Of a stretch of DNA of 58,657 nt, positions 34,317 to 42,408 are shown piece by piece (the first letter of the stretch is position 1; every line of letters starts with the position of its first letter). Position numbers and translations under genes: made by a program. This stretch comes from Deltaproteobacteria bacterium. GTDB lineage: Bacteria > Myxococcota > B64-G9. The notes below the pieces were generated by a model that saw only the letters and a program-made list of their open reading frames with translations, was not told the origin of the DNA and did no database searches. The stretch covers positions 1-58,657 of the forward strand of contig JAFCZJ010000013.1 in NCBI GenBank assembly GCA_019314375.1. Reading direction: 5' to 3'.

Positions 34317-34727
34317 TCAAAAGTCCAGAATGTACCACCGCCCAGCTTCCTTCACGATGACCAATTTGCCCCCGGCCCGCCACACGGCTTCGTGTCGATT
34401 GGGCCCGAGAGGCGAAAGCCGCTCCGCCGCCTTCAATAGTTCGGGGGCTTGACGCCTGAGGTCCTCAAGCTGATGGCGACATCCATCCTCCAGGGCCATG
34501 GGGCCATAGGAGTGGAGCATAGCCGGGGGTGCCTGTCTGGACAAATCAGCGCAATCACCACGCTCAATCGCCTTAACGAAGCGAAGCAAGGCAGCCCTGG
34601 GTCCATCGGGCAAGACCGCGGCAGCCTGGGGGGGCGGGCATGGATCCCCCTTGATGACAGGCGGGCAACATGCCGTCCCGAACAGATTCAAGGCGATGGC
34701 CAGCAAGGCTCCAGACATCCACCTCAC
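34317..34727 (-). CDS. Small putative lipoprotein
   Basis: A 136-residue protein with an N-terminal hydrophobic signal (residues 4-18) ending in FGTACC, an imperfect lipobox because Gly replaces the usual Leu at -3. The mature domain is compact, beginning with PRAALLRFVKAIERGDCADLSRQAP and ending in a beta-hairpin GGKLVIVKEAGRWYILDF, which looks like the SnoaL/NTF2-type fold (DUF4878-like) in outline. The GTG start overlaps the kinase stop (GTGA); an internal ATG three codons later (MSGALL) is equally possible. Function unknown. Confidence 0.65.
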   Translation of the reverse strand: MRWMSGALLAIALNLFGTACCPPVIKGDPCPPPQAAAVLPDGPRAALLRFVKAIERGDCADLSRQAPPAMLHSYGPMALEDGCRHQLEDLRRQAPELLKAAERLSPLGPNRHEAVWRAGGKLVIVKEAGRWYILDF

Positions 34728-36136
34728 GAAGGAGCCTCGTCCGCCTCGCCCTTTCCGTCTGCCGACTCGTCCGACTCCAGATCGGGAGTGGGCACCGGAT
34801 CGGTAAAGAGGACAAGCCGTCCCTTGCTCAGGTACGGTCCATCCTTGAAAGCCTTATAAAATCCGTCCAGCAATGCATCCATGTCAGAAAAGCGCTCGGC
34901 GGGATCATCCCGAGTCATCTGGTCGAAGAGCCCATCGAAGACCTTGGGCACGTCCTGGCGGACTTCGCTTGGCAAGCGGGAGCGGCGACCCGGCACCTTA
35001 CCGGTCAACATCTCGTAAAGCATGATGCCCAGTGTATAGGTGTCGGTGGCCGGCGTAACCACGCCACCGTGGTGCATCTGTTCGGGACTCAGGTATCCGA
35101 GTGAACCGGTGACCACGCGTGGCACCACCTTCTTGCTGTCGGATTCCAGCAGCCTGGTCATGGAAAAATCACCCAACCTGATGTTACCCAATGCGTCGAA
35201 AAGCACGTTTTCAGGTTTGAGATTGCCGTGAACCACCTCTTCGTTGTGGGCGGCCCTCAGGCCATAGCACATCTGCACGAAGAGCACGATCACCTGATCG
35301 ATATCCATCGGGCCCTTGTCCATTCGGGTTCGCAGGTTACCCTGAGGCAAATATTCCATCACGAAATAGGGGTGCGCCACCTCGGTGTTCTGGTCGAGGA
35401 TGCGAACGATCAAAGGATGACTCAGCAGAGCCATACGCCCCACGACTTCGCGAAAATGCCGCATGACCTCCGAACGCTGAAGAAAGTTAAAGAAAGAAAA
35501 GAGTTCTTTGATCTCTTTGATGGCCACGTCAAGAGTCAGGCTGTTGAGTCTCCCGCGGTAGACTGTGCCGATGCCACCCGATCCCAAAATATCGTAGCGG
35601 GTATAGTGACCGTCGAGTTTGGTTCCTTCGGCCCCTTTGGCCGCCGGTACACTCACCTGACGGTTTGCTTCGGGCTTCTTCTCTCTTTCCTCGGCCCTCT
35701 CTACTTTCTCCACTTTCTCCACTTTCTCTACGTTCTCTCTCTTCGCTCTCTTCGCCCTCTTCTCCGGGACCTCGCCCGGCTCCGGCTCGGAAGCCGAGTC
35801 CTCGACAACAAGGCCTCCTTCGGCAATATTCTTCGCGAAAAACTTCTGTACCTCCTGCCCAAATTCAGCACTGGGTCCATCCCTGGCTATTTTTCGACCT
35901 TCGCCAGTTGCCGTCAGGGCATGGTCGCGCCGGTTGATCACCACGTAGTTGTAACGCTTGAGGAATTTGAAATAGTCAGCGAACTCAAGCGACAAATCCC
36001 TTCCCAGCTGGCCACTGACATCACTTAGACGAAGCCGATTTCCGGCTTTGTTCTCTTCGTAGAGAAATTCGAGGATGGCCTGAAGTTCTTCCAGCAGATT
36101 TTCAATCGAAACAACGACGGCGGCTTTTGTATCCAT
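34724..36136 (-). CDS. Ser/Thr protein kinase-like protein, probable pseudokinase
   Basis: A 470-residue protein. Residues 1-85 look like a winged-helix-like module (LLEELQAILEFLYEENK, then ADYFKFLKRYNYVVI), followed by a charged Lys/Glu linker with repeated EKV units (about 125-160). Residues 178-430 are a Hanks-type kinase fold with glycine loop GSGGIGTVY and ATP lysine Lys207 in VAIKEIK. The catalytic loop is HGNLKPEN, so the HRD aspartate is Asn305, and DFG is DFS (323-325). SLGYLSPEQ stands for the APE region. With the catalytic Asp replaced it should be inactive or very weak, acting as a nucleotide-binding scaffold. AGGAG lies seven bases before the ATG. First gene of a six-gene operon. 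Confidence 0.85.
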   Translation of the reverse strand: MDTKAAVVVSIENLLEELQAILEFLYEENKAGNRLRLSDVSGQLGRDLSLEFADYFKFLKRYNYVVINRRDHALTATGEGRKIARDGPSAEFGQEVQKFFAKNIAEGGLVVEDSASEPEPGEVPEKRAKRAKRENVEKVEKVEKVERAEEREKKPEANRQVSVPAAKGAEGTKLDGHYTRYDILGSGGIGTVYRGRLNSLTLDVAIKEIKELFSFFNFLQRSEVMRHFREVVGRMALLSHPLIVRILDQNTEVAHPYFVMEYLPQGNLRTRMDKGPMDIDQVIVLFVQMCYGLRAAHNEEVVHGNLKPENVLFDALGNIRLGDFSMTRLLESDSKKVVPRVVTGSLGYLSPEQMHHGGVVTPATDTYTLGIMLYEMLTGKVPGRRSRLPSEVRQDVPKVFDGLFDQMTRDDPAERFSDMDALLDGFYKAFKDGPYLSKGRLVLFTDPVPTPDLESDESADGKGEADEAPS

Positions 36137-36389
36137 CCTGAGACTCCTTTTTGTCTATTTCTTAAGTAGTTGCGGATAATATCAAAAGCCACGATGCTCG
36201 GTCAAGGCTCGCAAACTTCCATTCGTTGACAGCTTGATCCCAGCGAGTTACAAAACCCAGGGTGGAACATCCCCGGCACCGTGTCGCTTCGCGCCACGGC
36301 ACAAATGTTTCTACTATGGGGTCATGTGTTTATATGCTTGACTCAATTGAGAAGATTGTGCCTCTTCTAGAAACACTAGGAGGAACATC
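36137..36389. other. Divergent intergenic region
   Basis: A gap of about 250 bases between the kinase-like gene and the PEGA operon. It holds the minus-strand promoter described separately. Near the plus-strand start there is a perfect ten-base palindrome CTCAATTGAG (36342-36351) that could be an operator for the PEGA gene, and a TTGACT at 36338 without a good -10 at normal spacing. I see no RNA gene or open frame with protein-like character. Confidence 0.5.
36176..36205 (-). promoter_or_regulatory. Sigma-70 promoter TTGACC-N18-TATTAT
   Basis: On the minus strand TTGACC (36205-36200) and TATTAT (36181-36176) are 18 bases apart, close to consensus at both elements. Transcription would begin about 30 bases before the AGGAG ribosome-binding site and ATG of the kinase-like gene, driving the six-gene operon. 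Confidence 0.55.
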
Positions 36390-37487
36390 ATGCTTACAAT
36401 GCACATCGCATGTTGGTTGGGTTGCTTGCTCGTGGCTCAGGCCACTGGAACGGAAGCTGTAACCCGGGAAGCACCGAAGCCAAAAATCATTTTCTGGCAT
36501 CTGGCCCCAGGGGACGGAGCCTCGCCGGAGTTCACAAGCAAGATGGAAACCGCTCTGCGAAAGTTTTTCGACAAACAGAGGGGCGACGAATTGATGAAGG
36601 GCATGGCCATGGACTCCTTGCTGTTGGTCGATGGCAATGAGAAATATCTCCGTTGTGGAACGGGCACCACCTGTCTGGCCGGGCTGGGCAAGACCGCCGA
36701 GGTCGGCCTGGTTATCAGCGGGGCCCTGAGCGTGGTCGATGAACTCAGCCAACTGGAACTTGTCTTAATCAACGCCGACGAACAAAAGCGCATCGCCACA
36801 GCTCGAATCAGCACCAAAGGCCTGCCCAAGACAGAACAAATGCTCGAGTTGGAAGTGGCCATGTTCGATCCCGATCGTTACGTGGGCGCATTAGAGCTTT
36901 CTTCGGCCGTGGCCGACGCAGAGGTTTTCGTCGACGGGAAGCAGGTGGGGATGACGCCTCTGGTGGGTCCTCTGGCCAACCTGTCTGCGGGTGATCACGA
37001 ACTCGAGGTCAAAAAGTTGGGTCACCAAACCTTCAGCCGTCGGGTCCATGTGCCCGTAGGCAAGACGGTGCAGGTGGTGGCGCTCCTCCCTGACGCGGAT
37101 TATCTTCGCCCCAAAGAATACGTCCCTTTTTACGAGGAATGGCCCTTCTGGACCACCGCCGGCACTGGCCTCGCAGCCACAGCGGTGGCCGTCTTCCTGC
37201 ATCGGGATGCATCCATATTGCAGGACAACGCCGATCTGAAAGAGAGTTTGCACTGGCGAGATTGGCAAGCAGAACAGGATGCGGCCGACTCCCGCTATTT
37301 GCAAGCATACATCCTTTATGGCGTCGGTGGCGCGGGCCTCCTGGCTGCGGGACTGATCGCCATTTTCGACATCGCCCTCAACGCCCCGCCCCCCGAGAGT
37401 GACCAGGCAGGTAGCGAACCGAGTCCCGCACCAAGCTTGCACCTCTGGCCGGATGGACGAGGGGCCAGCGCGGTTTGGAGATTTTGA
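36390..37487 (+). CDS. PEGA-domain membrane protein, first
   Basis: A 365-residue secreted, membrane-anchored protein. An N-terminal signal (residues 2-20) is followed by a domain with two conserved Cys (RCGTGTTCLAGLGKTAEV, about residue 90), which looks like the caspase/peptidase-like or TolB-N type periplasmic fold often preceding PEGA. The PEGA domain is residues 166-235 (ELSSAVADAEVFVDGKQVGMTPLVGPL..L..G.H.L.V...GH). Two TM helices (about 255-270 and 312-335) and a Pro-rich tail follow. PEGA domains bind cell-wall or surface structures. AGGAGG lies before the ATG. Next gene starts two bases after the stop, so the operon is tight. Confidence 0.75.
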   Translation: MLTMHIACWLGCLLVAQATGTEAVTREAPKPKIIFWHLAPGDGASPEFTSKMETALRKFFDKQRGDELMKGMAMDSLLLVDGNEKYLRCGTGTTCLAGLGKTAEVGLVISGALSVVDELSQLELVLINADEQKRIATARISTKGLPKTEQMLELEVAMFDPDRYVGALELSSAVADAEVFVDGKQVGMTPLVGPLANLSAGDHELEVKKLGHQTFSRRVHVPVGKTVQVVALLPDADYLRPKEYVPFYEEWPFWTTAGTGLAATAVAVFLHRDASILQDNADLKESLHWRDWQAEQDAADSRYLQAYILYGVGGAGLLAAGLIAIFDIALNAPPPESDQAGSEPSPAPSLHLWPDGRGASAVWRF

Positions 37488-37488
37488 G

Positions 37489-39087
37489 ATGCGATCCAAT
37501 ATCCCAAGACTGGCCATCCTCGCTTCATGCCTGTCGTTGCTTGCATGCGGCGGTGGAGGCGACAACCAGGATGCGGGCACCGACGCGGGCGACTTTCTCT
37601 GCAGTGCCACCAGTCCTTGCCCGGAGGGCAAACGCTGCAACAGCGACCAGCAATGTGTGCAAACCGAAGCCCTGACCATCACCACCGAAAGCTTGCCCGA
37701 TGGCCGGGTTGATTTCAACTACGACATACGTTTGCAAGCTGAAGGCGGTCTCCCCCCCTACCACTGGAGCATCCTTGAAGCCGATCCCGGTTTAGCCTGG
37801 ATGGCCTTGGGCGATTCGGGTCGAATCACGGGTAGCCCCTCGGATGTGGCCATCGACGCAAGCGTGACGGTGCAGATACGCGACGAAGCCCTCGATGGCG
37901 AAGAACTGGCTCAGGCCACCTTCACCCTGTCCATCATCCTCTGCCAGGATGGCGATCGAGAGCTGTGTTACGTACCGGAGGCAGGTATCTGCAACCAGGG
38001 CGTGCGTGTCTGCACTGACGGTGTCATGGGCGATTGCAGCTCCAACGGCCAGCCGAGCTCCGACTCCTTGCGCTGTGGCGCCGACTGCAGCGCCTGCGAC
38101 TCGGCGGTGGCCGACAGTTGCACTGAAGGGCTCTGTACCTGTGGGGGACAATCTCTGTGCGGCGACGGGCTTCGCTGCTGCGACGGTGCGTGCATCGACA
38201 TCATGCAGGATGTGGCAAACTGCGGCTCCTGTTTCTTAGACTGCCATCAGGCGGTGGCCCACGTAGCCGATGACGTGATCATCGACTGCGTGTCTGGCCA
38301 GTGTGTCTTTGAGGGCGATTGCGAACATGGATTTCTCAATTGCGACGAAATCCTTCCCAATGGCTGTGAAACCCTCGTGACGCTGTTTGATTGCGGCACC
38401 TGCGACATCAACTGCAATGATCTGGTCGGCCATGTCTCCCCCAACCAACGTACCTGCCTTGATACCGAAACCGAAGAATTTGTCTGCGGCTATGAGGATT
38501 CTTGCAGCAACGAGTTCGCCGACTGCGACGCCGATGGGGCCAACGGCTGCGAAATCTACCTGAACAACCCCACGGACTGCGGTGCCTGCGACAACAACTG
38601 CCTTGATGGCGGCGTGGGCCAACTCTGCACCAGCCCAAACCCCACAAACCTTTTTGAACACGAATGTGGCTGTCGTTTCGATACGGCCAACGGCCTGCCG
38701 GATGGATGCGATGCGGGACAGATTTGCTGTTCCCGGGAATGCCAGGACTGCGCGCGTCATTGTTTTGATGGCGCCGATGACGTCGTCCACTGCGGTATTT
38801 GCGATGCGACTTGTGACAACGCCGAAACCTGCAACAGCGGCGGCTGCACCTGCGGCCAGGGAAGTTGCCCCTCGCCTTCGGGGGCCACGACCTGTCAGGC
38901 TGGGCAATGCGTTTGCGCCGAATCAGGCGCAGCCAATGCCCCTTGTCCCATCGGCTACTTCTGTTGTGACGGCAGCGAGGGCGGCACGGGGGGCTCCGCC
39001 GAGGAAAACGGGGAGGAACCGGACACAGGCTGCTGCCGCAAACGCTGCGGGCAAAACGACTGGGAGAACTTTCCCTGCATCAGGTGA
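37489..39087 (+). CDS. Cys-rich lipoprotein with Ig-like (He_PIG) domain
   Basis: A 532-residue lipoprotein: lipobox SLLAC with Cys at residue 17, then a Gly/Asp spacer and a small C-x5-C-x5-C motif. Residues 60-145 resemble a putative Ig/cadherin-like He_PIG domain (LPDGRVDFNYDIRLQAEGGLPPY, WSI, RITGSPSD). The rest is rich in Cys with motifs such as CGADCSACDS, CCDGACIDIMQDVANCGSC, FADCDADGANGCEIYLNNPTDC and CGACDNNC, typical of myxobacterial disulfide repeats. GGAG lies upstream of the chosen ATG; earlier in-frame starts lie in the previous gene. Flanked by two PEGA proteins, it may form a surface complex with them (inference). Confidence 0.75.
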   Translation: MRSNIPRLAILASCLSLLACGGGGDNQDAGTDAGDFLCSATSPCPEGKRCNSDQQCVQTEALTITTESLPDGRVDFNYDIRLQAEGGLPPYHWSILEADPGLAWMALGDSGRITGSPSDVAIDASVTVQIRDEALDGEELAQATFTLSIILCQDGDRELCYVPEAGICNQGVRVCTDGVMGDCSSNGQPSSDSLRCGADCSACDSAVADSCTEGLCTCGGQSLCGDGLRCCDGACIDIMQDVANCGSCFLDCHQAVAHVADDVIIDCVSGQCVFEGDCEHGFLNCDEILPNGCETLVTLFDCGTCDINCNDLVGHVSPNQRTCLDTETEEFVCGYEDSCSNEFADCDADGANGCEIYLNNPTDCGACDNNCLDGGVGQLCTSPNPTNLFEHECGCRFDTANGLPDGCDAGQICCSRECQDCARHCFDGADDVVHCGICDATCDNAETCNSGGCTCGQGSCPSPSGATTCQAGQCVCAESGAANAPCPIGYFCCDGSEGGTGGSAEENGEEPDTGCCRKRCGQNDWENFPCIR

Positions 39088-40577
39088 ACCGCATACTCGC
39101 TTTTCTGTTCTTGGGCTGCATGTTTCTCACCAAACAGGTGTGGGGCGTGGAGGCGAATGCCCAAGCACCTGCCGTCTTTGCATTAATTCATGACCCCGCC
39201 CACGATCACGACACCCTGGAACTCAGTCGCTTGCTGCAACAGGCGCTCGGTGAAAAAGCCCTGGGCAGAGCCGATTTGCGCAGACGCCTGAGCGGGGTTG
39301 GCCCGAGCCAAGTCTCTGAAGCCCAGGCCAAAAACCTGCAACAGCACTACGAGCAGGCCTTCCTGCAGACCTATTCCTTCGAATACAAACAGGCCATCCG
39401 CTCACTGCAAGACCTGCAGTCCGAGCTGGACATGCTGCCCCCGGGCCCCTTGCGTTGGTCGCTCTTCGTCAAGTCTCACATCGCCTTGGGTATGGCCATG
39501 GAGGGAGCCAAGAACCGTACTGGGGCTATCCAGGCCTTCGCCGCGGTGCTCAGGACCAGGCCGGACATGGAGCTGAGCAGGCGAGAATACTCCACAAAGA
39601 CCATCCAGCTCTGGAATCTTGCAGCCAAGCGCTTAGACGCCCTGAATCGGGGCAGTCTTGCCGTCGACTGTGATCCCCATGAAGCCGAACTCTTTTTGGA
39701 TGGAGTCAGGGTGGGCACGACGCCCTATCTTGGAACCTTCGCCATGGGTCGCTATTACCTCCAGGCAAAACGCGCCGACGGCAGTTCGGCCGAACGATGG
39801 GTAAACCTGGGGCCCAGGCCCACCCGCTTGAGCCTGCGACTATTAAAAGAACCGGAATTGCTGCTGGATGGACTCCACCCCGCCCTGCTCTTACCGGCCG
39901 GACAAAAGGGCTTGCCTGGCAGGTGGTGGGATTGGCTGAGCAGAAGGCTGGGTGGCGCCAAGCTGATTTTGGTTGAGCGCAACTGCCCCAAGACGGGTTG
40001 CGAATTCAGACTGCGGCTCGTCGATCCCATTTCGGGCCATAGCTTGCGCCATGCCAGATTGACCCGCGTGAGCCCGGAACAACTCCCCGCTACAGCAATA
40101 AGCCTGGCCGAATACCTGGTTGACGGGCGGCCTTCCGGCCGGCTTGAGCCGGCGGGGCGTCGCCCGGAAGACGAGCCCGAGGCAGGCCATGAGCTAAGCC
40201 GTCAAAACGAGGCGCTTGTTCCGGTCTTGCCCGAGCTTGAGGCCTTTGCCGACATTCAACCCTGGCACCAGCGTTGGTGGCCCTACGCCATAGGCAGCGC
40301 GGGGCTGGTGGGACTGGCCGTGGCTGCCCAATTCGGCCATGCCCGATGTCAGGATGCGGCCGAAGAAGCACTCACCTTGCAGGGCGTGGAAAACAACCAG
40401 CAATTGGCCGACCTGTACCTCGGTCTCGCCATCACCGGCTACACCCTGGCCGCGGCCAGCCTGGTCACGGGTCTTGTGTTGGAATGGACCTTCGAATCCG
40501 AACTGACGGAACATCAGCTTGGCCTGCACCCCGGCCCCGACGGCTCGATGGGCATCACCTGGACCACAAGGTTTTGA
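39084..40577 (+). CDS. PEGA-domain membrane protein, second
   Basis: A 497-residue protein starting at GTG overlapping the previous stop (GTGA). Residues 2-20 are a signal peptide. Residues 40-185 are helical with TPR-like character (AFLQTYSFEYKQAIRSLQDLQ, GAIQAFAAVLRTRPDMEL). A PEGA domain lies near residues 190-245 (GSLAVDCDPHEAELFLDGVRVGTTPYLGTFAMG.Y.L). A long linker and two C-terminal TM helices (about 390-407 and 445-465) follow. It mirrors the first PEGA protein in ending with paired TM helices. TPR-plus-PEGA proteins are frequent in Myxococcota envelopes. The 3' end is five bases from the convergent beta-barrel gene. Confidence 0.75.
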   Translation: MNRILAFLFLGCMFLTKQVWGVEANAQAPAVFALIHDPAHDHDTLELSRLLQQALGEKALGRADLRRRLSGVGPSQVSEAQAKNLQQHYEQAFLQTYSFEYKQAIRSLQDLQSELDMLPPGPLRWSLFVKSHIALGMAMEGAKNRTGAIQAFAAVLRTRPDMELSRREYSTKTIQLWNLAAKRLDALNRGSLAVDCDPHEAELFLDGVRVGTTPYLGTFAMGRYYLQAKRADGSSAERWVNLGPRPTRLSLRLLKEPELLLDGLHPALLLPAGQKGLPGRWWDWLSRRLGGAKLILVERNCPKTGCEFRLRLVDPISGHSLRHARLTRVSPEQLPATAISLAEYLVDGRPSGRLEPAGRRPEDEPEAGHELSRQNEALVPVLPELEAFADIQPWHQRWWPYAIGSAGLVGLAVAAQFGHARCQDAAEEALTLQGVENNQQLADLYLGLAITGYTLAAASLVTGLVLEWTFESELTEHQLGLHPGPDGSMGITWTTRF

Positions 40578-40582
40578 TCTAG

Positions 40583-41197
40583 CTAAAAGTGCATCGCAAC
40601 GCCGATGCGGCCCTGGATCGGGATGGCGTAATACCCCGGGTACATCTCGACAAAAAATGGCGTGAAATCCAGTTCGCCGAACAAGCCCAAGGGCCCGAAG
40701 CGCCACTCCACGCCTATGCCAAGCAACAAGCCGATGTAGACCGTTTGATGGTCATTGTCGGCGCTGACCCCGAACAAAATCGGCAAGGCCGCTCGCAAGT
40801 ATATGGAGCGATGAAAGAGCAAGGGGAAAACAAAACGGACACCCGGACGCAAGCCCGTCATGTAGTTCACTCGATCGTAGTAATCGAAATCCACCGCCAT
40901 GACCAGGCCCAAGTCGAGGGCAAACCATCGGTTGAGCTTGTAACCCGCAAGCAGTTCAAAATCCGCGGGCGTGACCATGACGCTGTCACAGTCATAGCCT
41001 GAGCCGCACTTGGCATTGATATATGCACCCTCGCCGAAAGAAAATGTCACATGGAGCTTATCGCCCATGGGACCCTGATAACCCATGTTGCGCCCTCTGC
41101 CTCTGCGGCCATATTCATTGGGCTCCACCACCTCGGCGCGAACCATCGGAGCCAACATCAAAAATCCAAGAATCAAAACCCACAAGTTGCGCTTCAT
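40583..41197 (-). CDS. Putative outer-membrane beta-barrel protein
   Basis: A 204-residue protein with a signal peptide (residues 1-21, ending VRA). The rest shows alternating hydrophobic strands with aromatic girdles (RWFALDLGLVMAVDFDYY, GLRPGVRFVFPLLFH, YIGLLLGIGVEWRFG, LFGELDFTPFFVEMYPG) and finishes with a terminal strand ending in Phe (GRIGVAMHF), the typical BAM signal. About eight strands are expected, in line with small barrels of the OmpA/OmpW size. A short basic, Gly-rich stretch (GRRGRGRNMG) lies after the signal. Its ATG overlaps the stop of the phosphatidylserine decarboxylase gene (ATGA). Confidence 0.75.
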   Translation of the reverse strand: MKRNLWVLILGFLMLAPMVRAEVVEPNEYGRRGRGRNMGYQGPMGDKLHVTFSFGEGAYINAKCGSGYDCDSVMVTPADFELLAGYKLNRWFALDLGLVMAVDFDYYDRVNYMTGLRPGVRFVFPLLFHRSIYLRAALPILFGVSADNDHQTVYIGLLLGIGVEWRFGPLGLFGELDFTPFFVEMYPGYYAIPIQGRIGVAMHF

Positions 41198-42060
41198 GTC
41201 TTAGTCTCCTCATTGGTGACGCGCCCAAGCCGCTGGCCCAAACGCACCAATTCTCCCTGTGTCGGCAGTTCGAGATCGATTCCTTCCTTTTCGAAGATCA
41301 TCACAACCGTCGAACCCATTTCGAACATACCCACCTCGTCACCCTTGCGGACGAATATGGGCCTTTGGAAATTCAGCCGCGTCGGGCTTTGCCCGCCTTT
41401 GTTGGTGACAAAGTCGTGAAAAGCCAGGCTGATGGAACCCACGCAATGCGCCCCCACCAGGACCATGACCATGGGTCCGGCATCCGATTCGGCGTAGACC
41501 ATCAAGCGCTCATTATGAGTAAACAATTCCTCGTTGTAACGAACGCTGGGGCCATTGACCGGCAGCAGGGCCCCAGGCATGTAGCCGATACCCGTAATGC
41601 GAAGGTCCAAGGGGGCATGCACCCGATGATAGTCCCGAGGGCTCAAATAAAGCGTAACGTAGGAGCCATCCTCAAAAGCGCGGGCCATGGGTCCATCCCG
41701 CAGCAAATTAAACAAAGTGTAGCTCTGCCCTTTAACCTGCAGCAATCGGTCATGCTCACAAGCGCCGGATTCGCTAAGCTGGCCGTCGACCGGGCAGATC
41801 ATCACATCCGCCCCCTCCGCCAAGGGCCGAACGCCGGGTTTGAGCTTGCGAGTAAAAAAGGCGTTCAAAGTCGGATAATCATCCAAGGGCAACTCCGCCT
41901 CATTCACCGCCACCCCAAAAGCACGAGCATAAGCGCGAATCACATGTTTGGAAGCCCCCGTCCGAGCAAAAGACCCAAAGCCCCTCGAAACCAAATTCGT
42001 AGGCAATACTTTCATACCGCGAACAGAAACACGCGCCACAACGTCCAAAGGGTTCTTCAT
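41194..42060 (-). CDS. psd: Phosphatidylserine decarboxylase proenzyme
   Basis: A 288-residue inner-membrane proenzyme that makes phosphatidylethanolamine. Autocleavage occurs at the GST motif: here FEMGSTVVMIF, with Ser250 becoming the pyruvoyl group; Met precedes GST where LGST is usual. The Asp-His-His triad for self-cleavage is visible as Asp92 (CPVDGQL), His145 and His148 (SPRDYHRVHAP). The length and DYPTLNAFFTRKLKPG.RP N-terminal block match the E. coli-type class. GGAGG precedes the start at MKNPLD; an ATG six codons earlier lacks one. Paired with an overlapping small beta-barrel gene. It is divergent from the giant gene. Confidence 0.92.
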   Translation of the reverse strand: MKNPLDVVARVSVRGMKVLPTNLVSRGFGSFARTGASKHVIRAYARAFGVAVNEAELPLDDYPTLNAFFTRKLKPGVRPLAEGADVMICPVDGQLSESGACEHDRLLQVKGQSYTLFNLLRDGPMARAFEDGSYVTLYLSPRDYHRVHAPLDLRITGIGYMPGALLPVNGPSVRYNEELFTHNERLMVYAESDAGPMVMVLVGAHCVGSISLAFHDFVTNKGGQSPTRLNFQRPIFVRKGDEVGMFEMGSTVVMIFEKEGIDLELPTQGELVRLGQRLGRVTNEETKT

Positions 42061-42408
42061 AACTCTCCTCCACCCCACTCAACTGATTCCTAACACCAGC
42101 GCTTAATTTCATCAAGATCCTAGTGTCCTGTCGCCTCAGGGCACAGATCCAAAAATCCTACCGCCATGTCACTTCCTGACACGAAACAAATATGCTTTCC
42201 GAGTCCAATTAGGGCAATAGCAAAATAATCCACCCCGAGAGGATCGGATTATGCTAAACTTTCTCAATCGGGGAAGTCCCTGAAGTTTGAAGAAGATTGA
42301 AATCGGTGGAGGTGGAGGAGATGCCCATGGAGCGCCCGTGGATTGTCTCGCTTGTCGCAAGCCGCTACCGATCTGCCCTGCGCCCATCCTACCAAGCAGG
42401 AGTACGCC
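42061..42408. other. Intergenic region upstream of the giant gene
   Basis: About 350 bases without a convincing gene. It contains an inverted repeat, ATAATCC (42225-42231) and GGATTAT (42246-42252), which overlaps a second possible pairing of CCCCGA (42233-42238) with TCGGGG (42268-42273), so the leader of the giant gene could form alternative hairpins. A purine-rich GGTGGAGGTGGAGGAG with an ATG just after it looks like a ribosome-binding site, but that frame runs into the giant gene out of phase. I found no well-spaced promoter. Confidence 0.5.
42225..42252. repeat. 7-bp inverted repeat in the leader of the giant gene
   Basis: Perfect arms ATAATCC and GGATTAT with a 14-base spacer containing CCCCGAG. 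It could be a regulator-binding operator or a hairpin in the leader; no T-run follows, so it is not a terminator. Confidence 0.45.
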
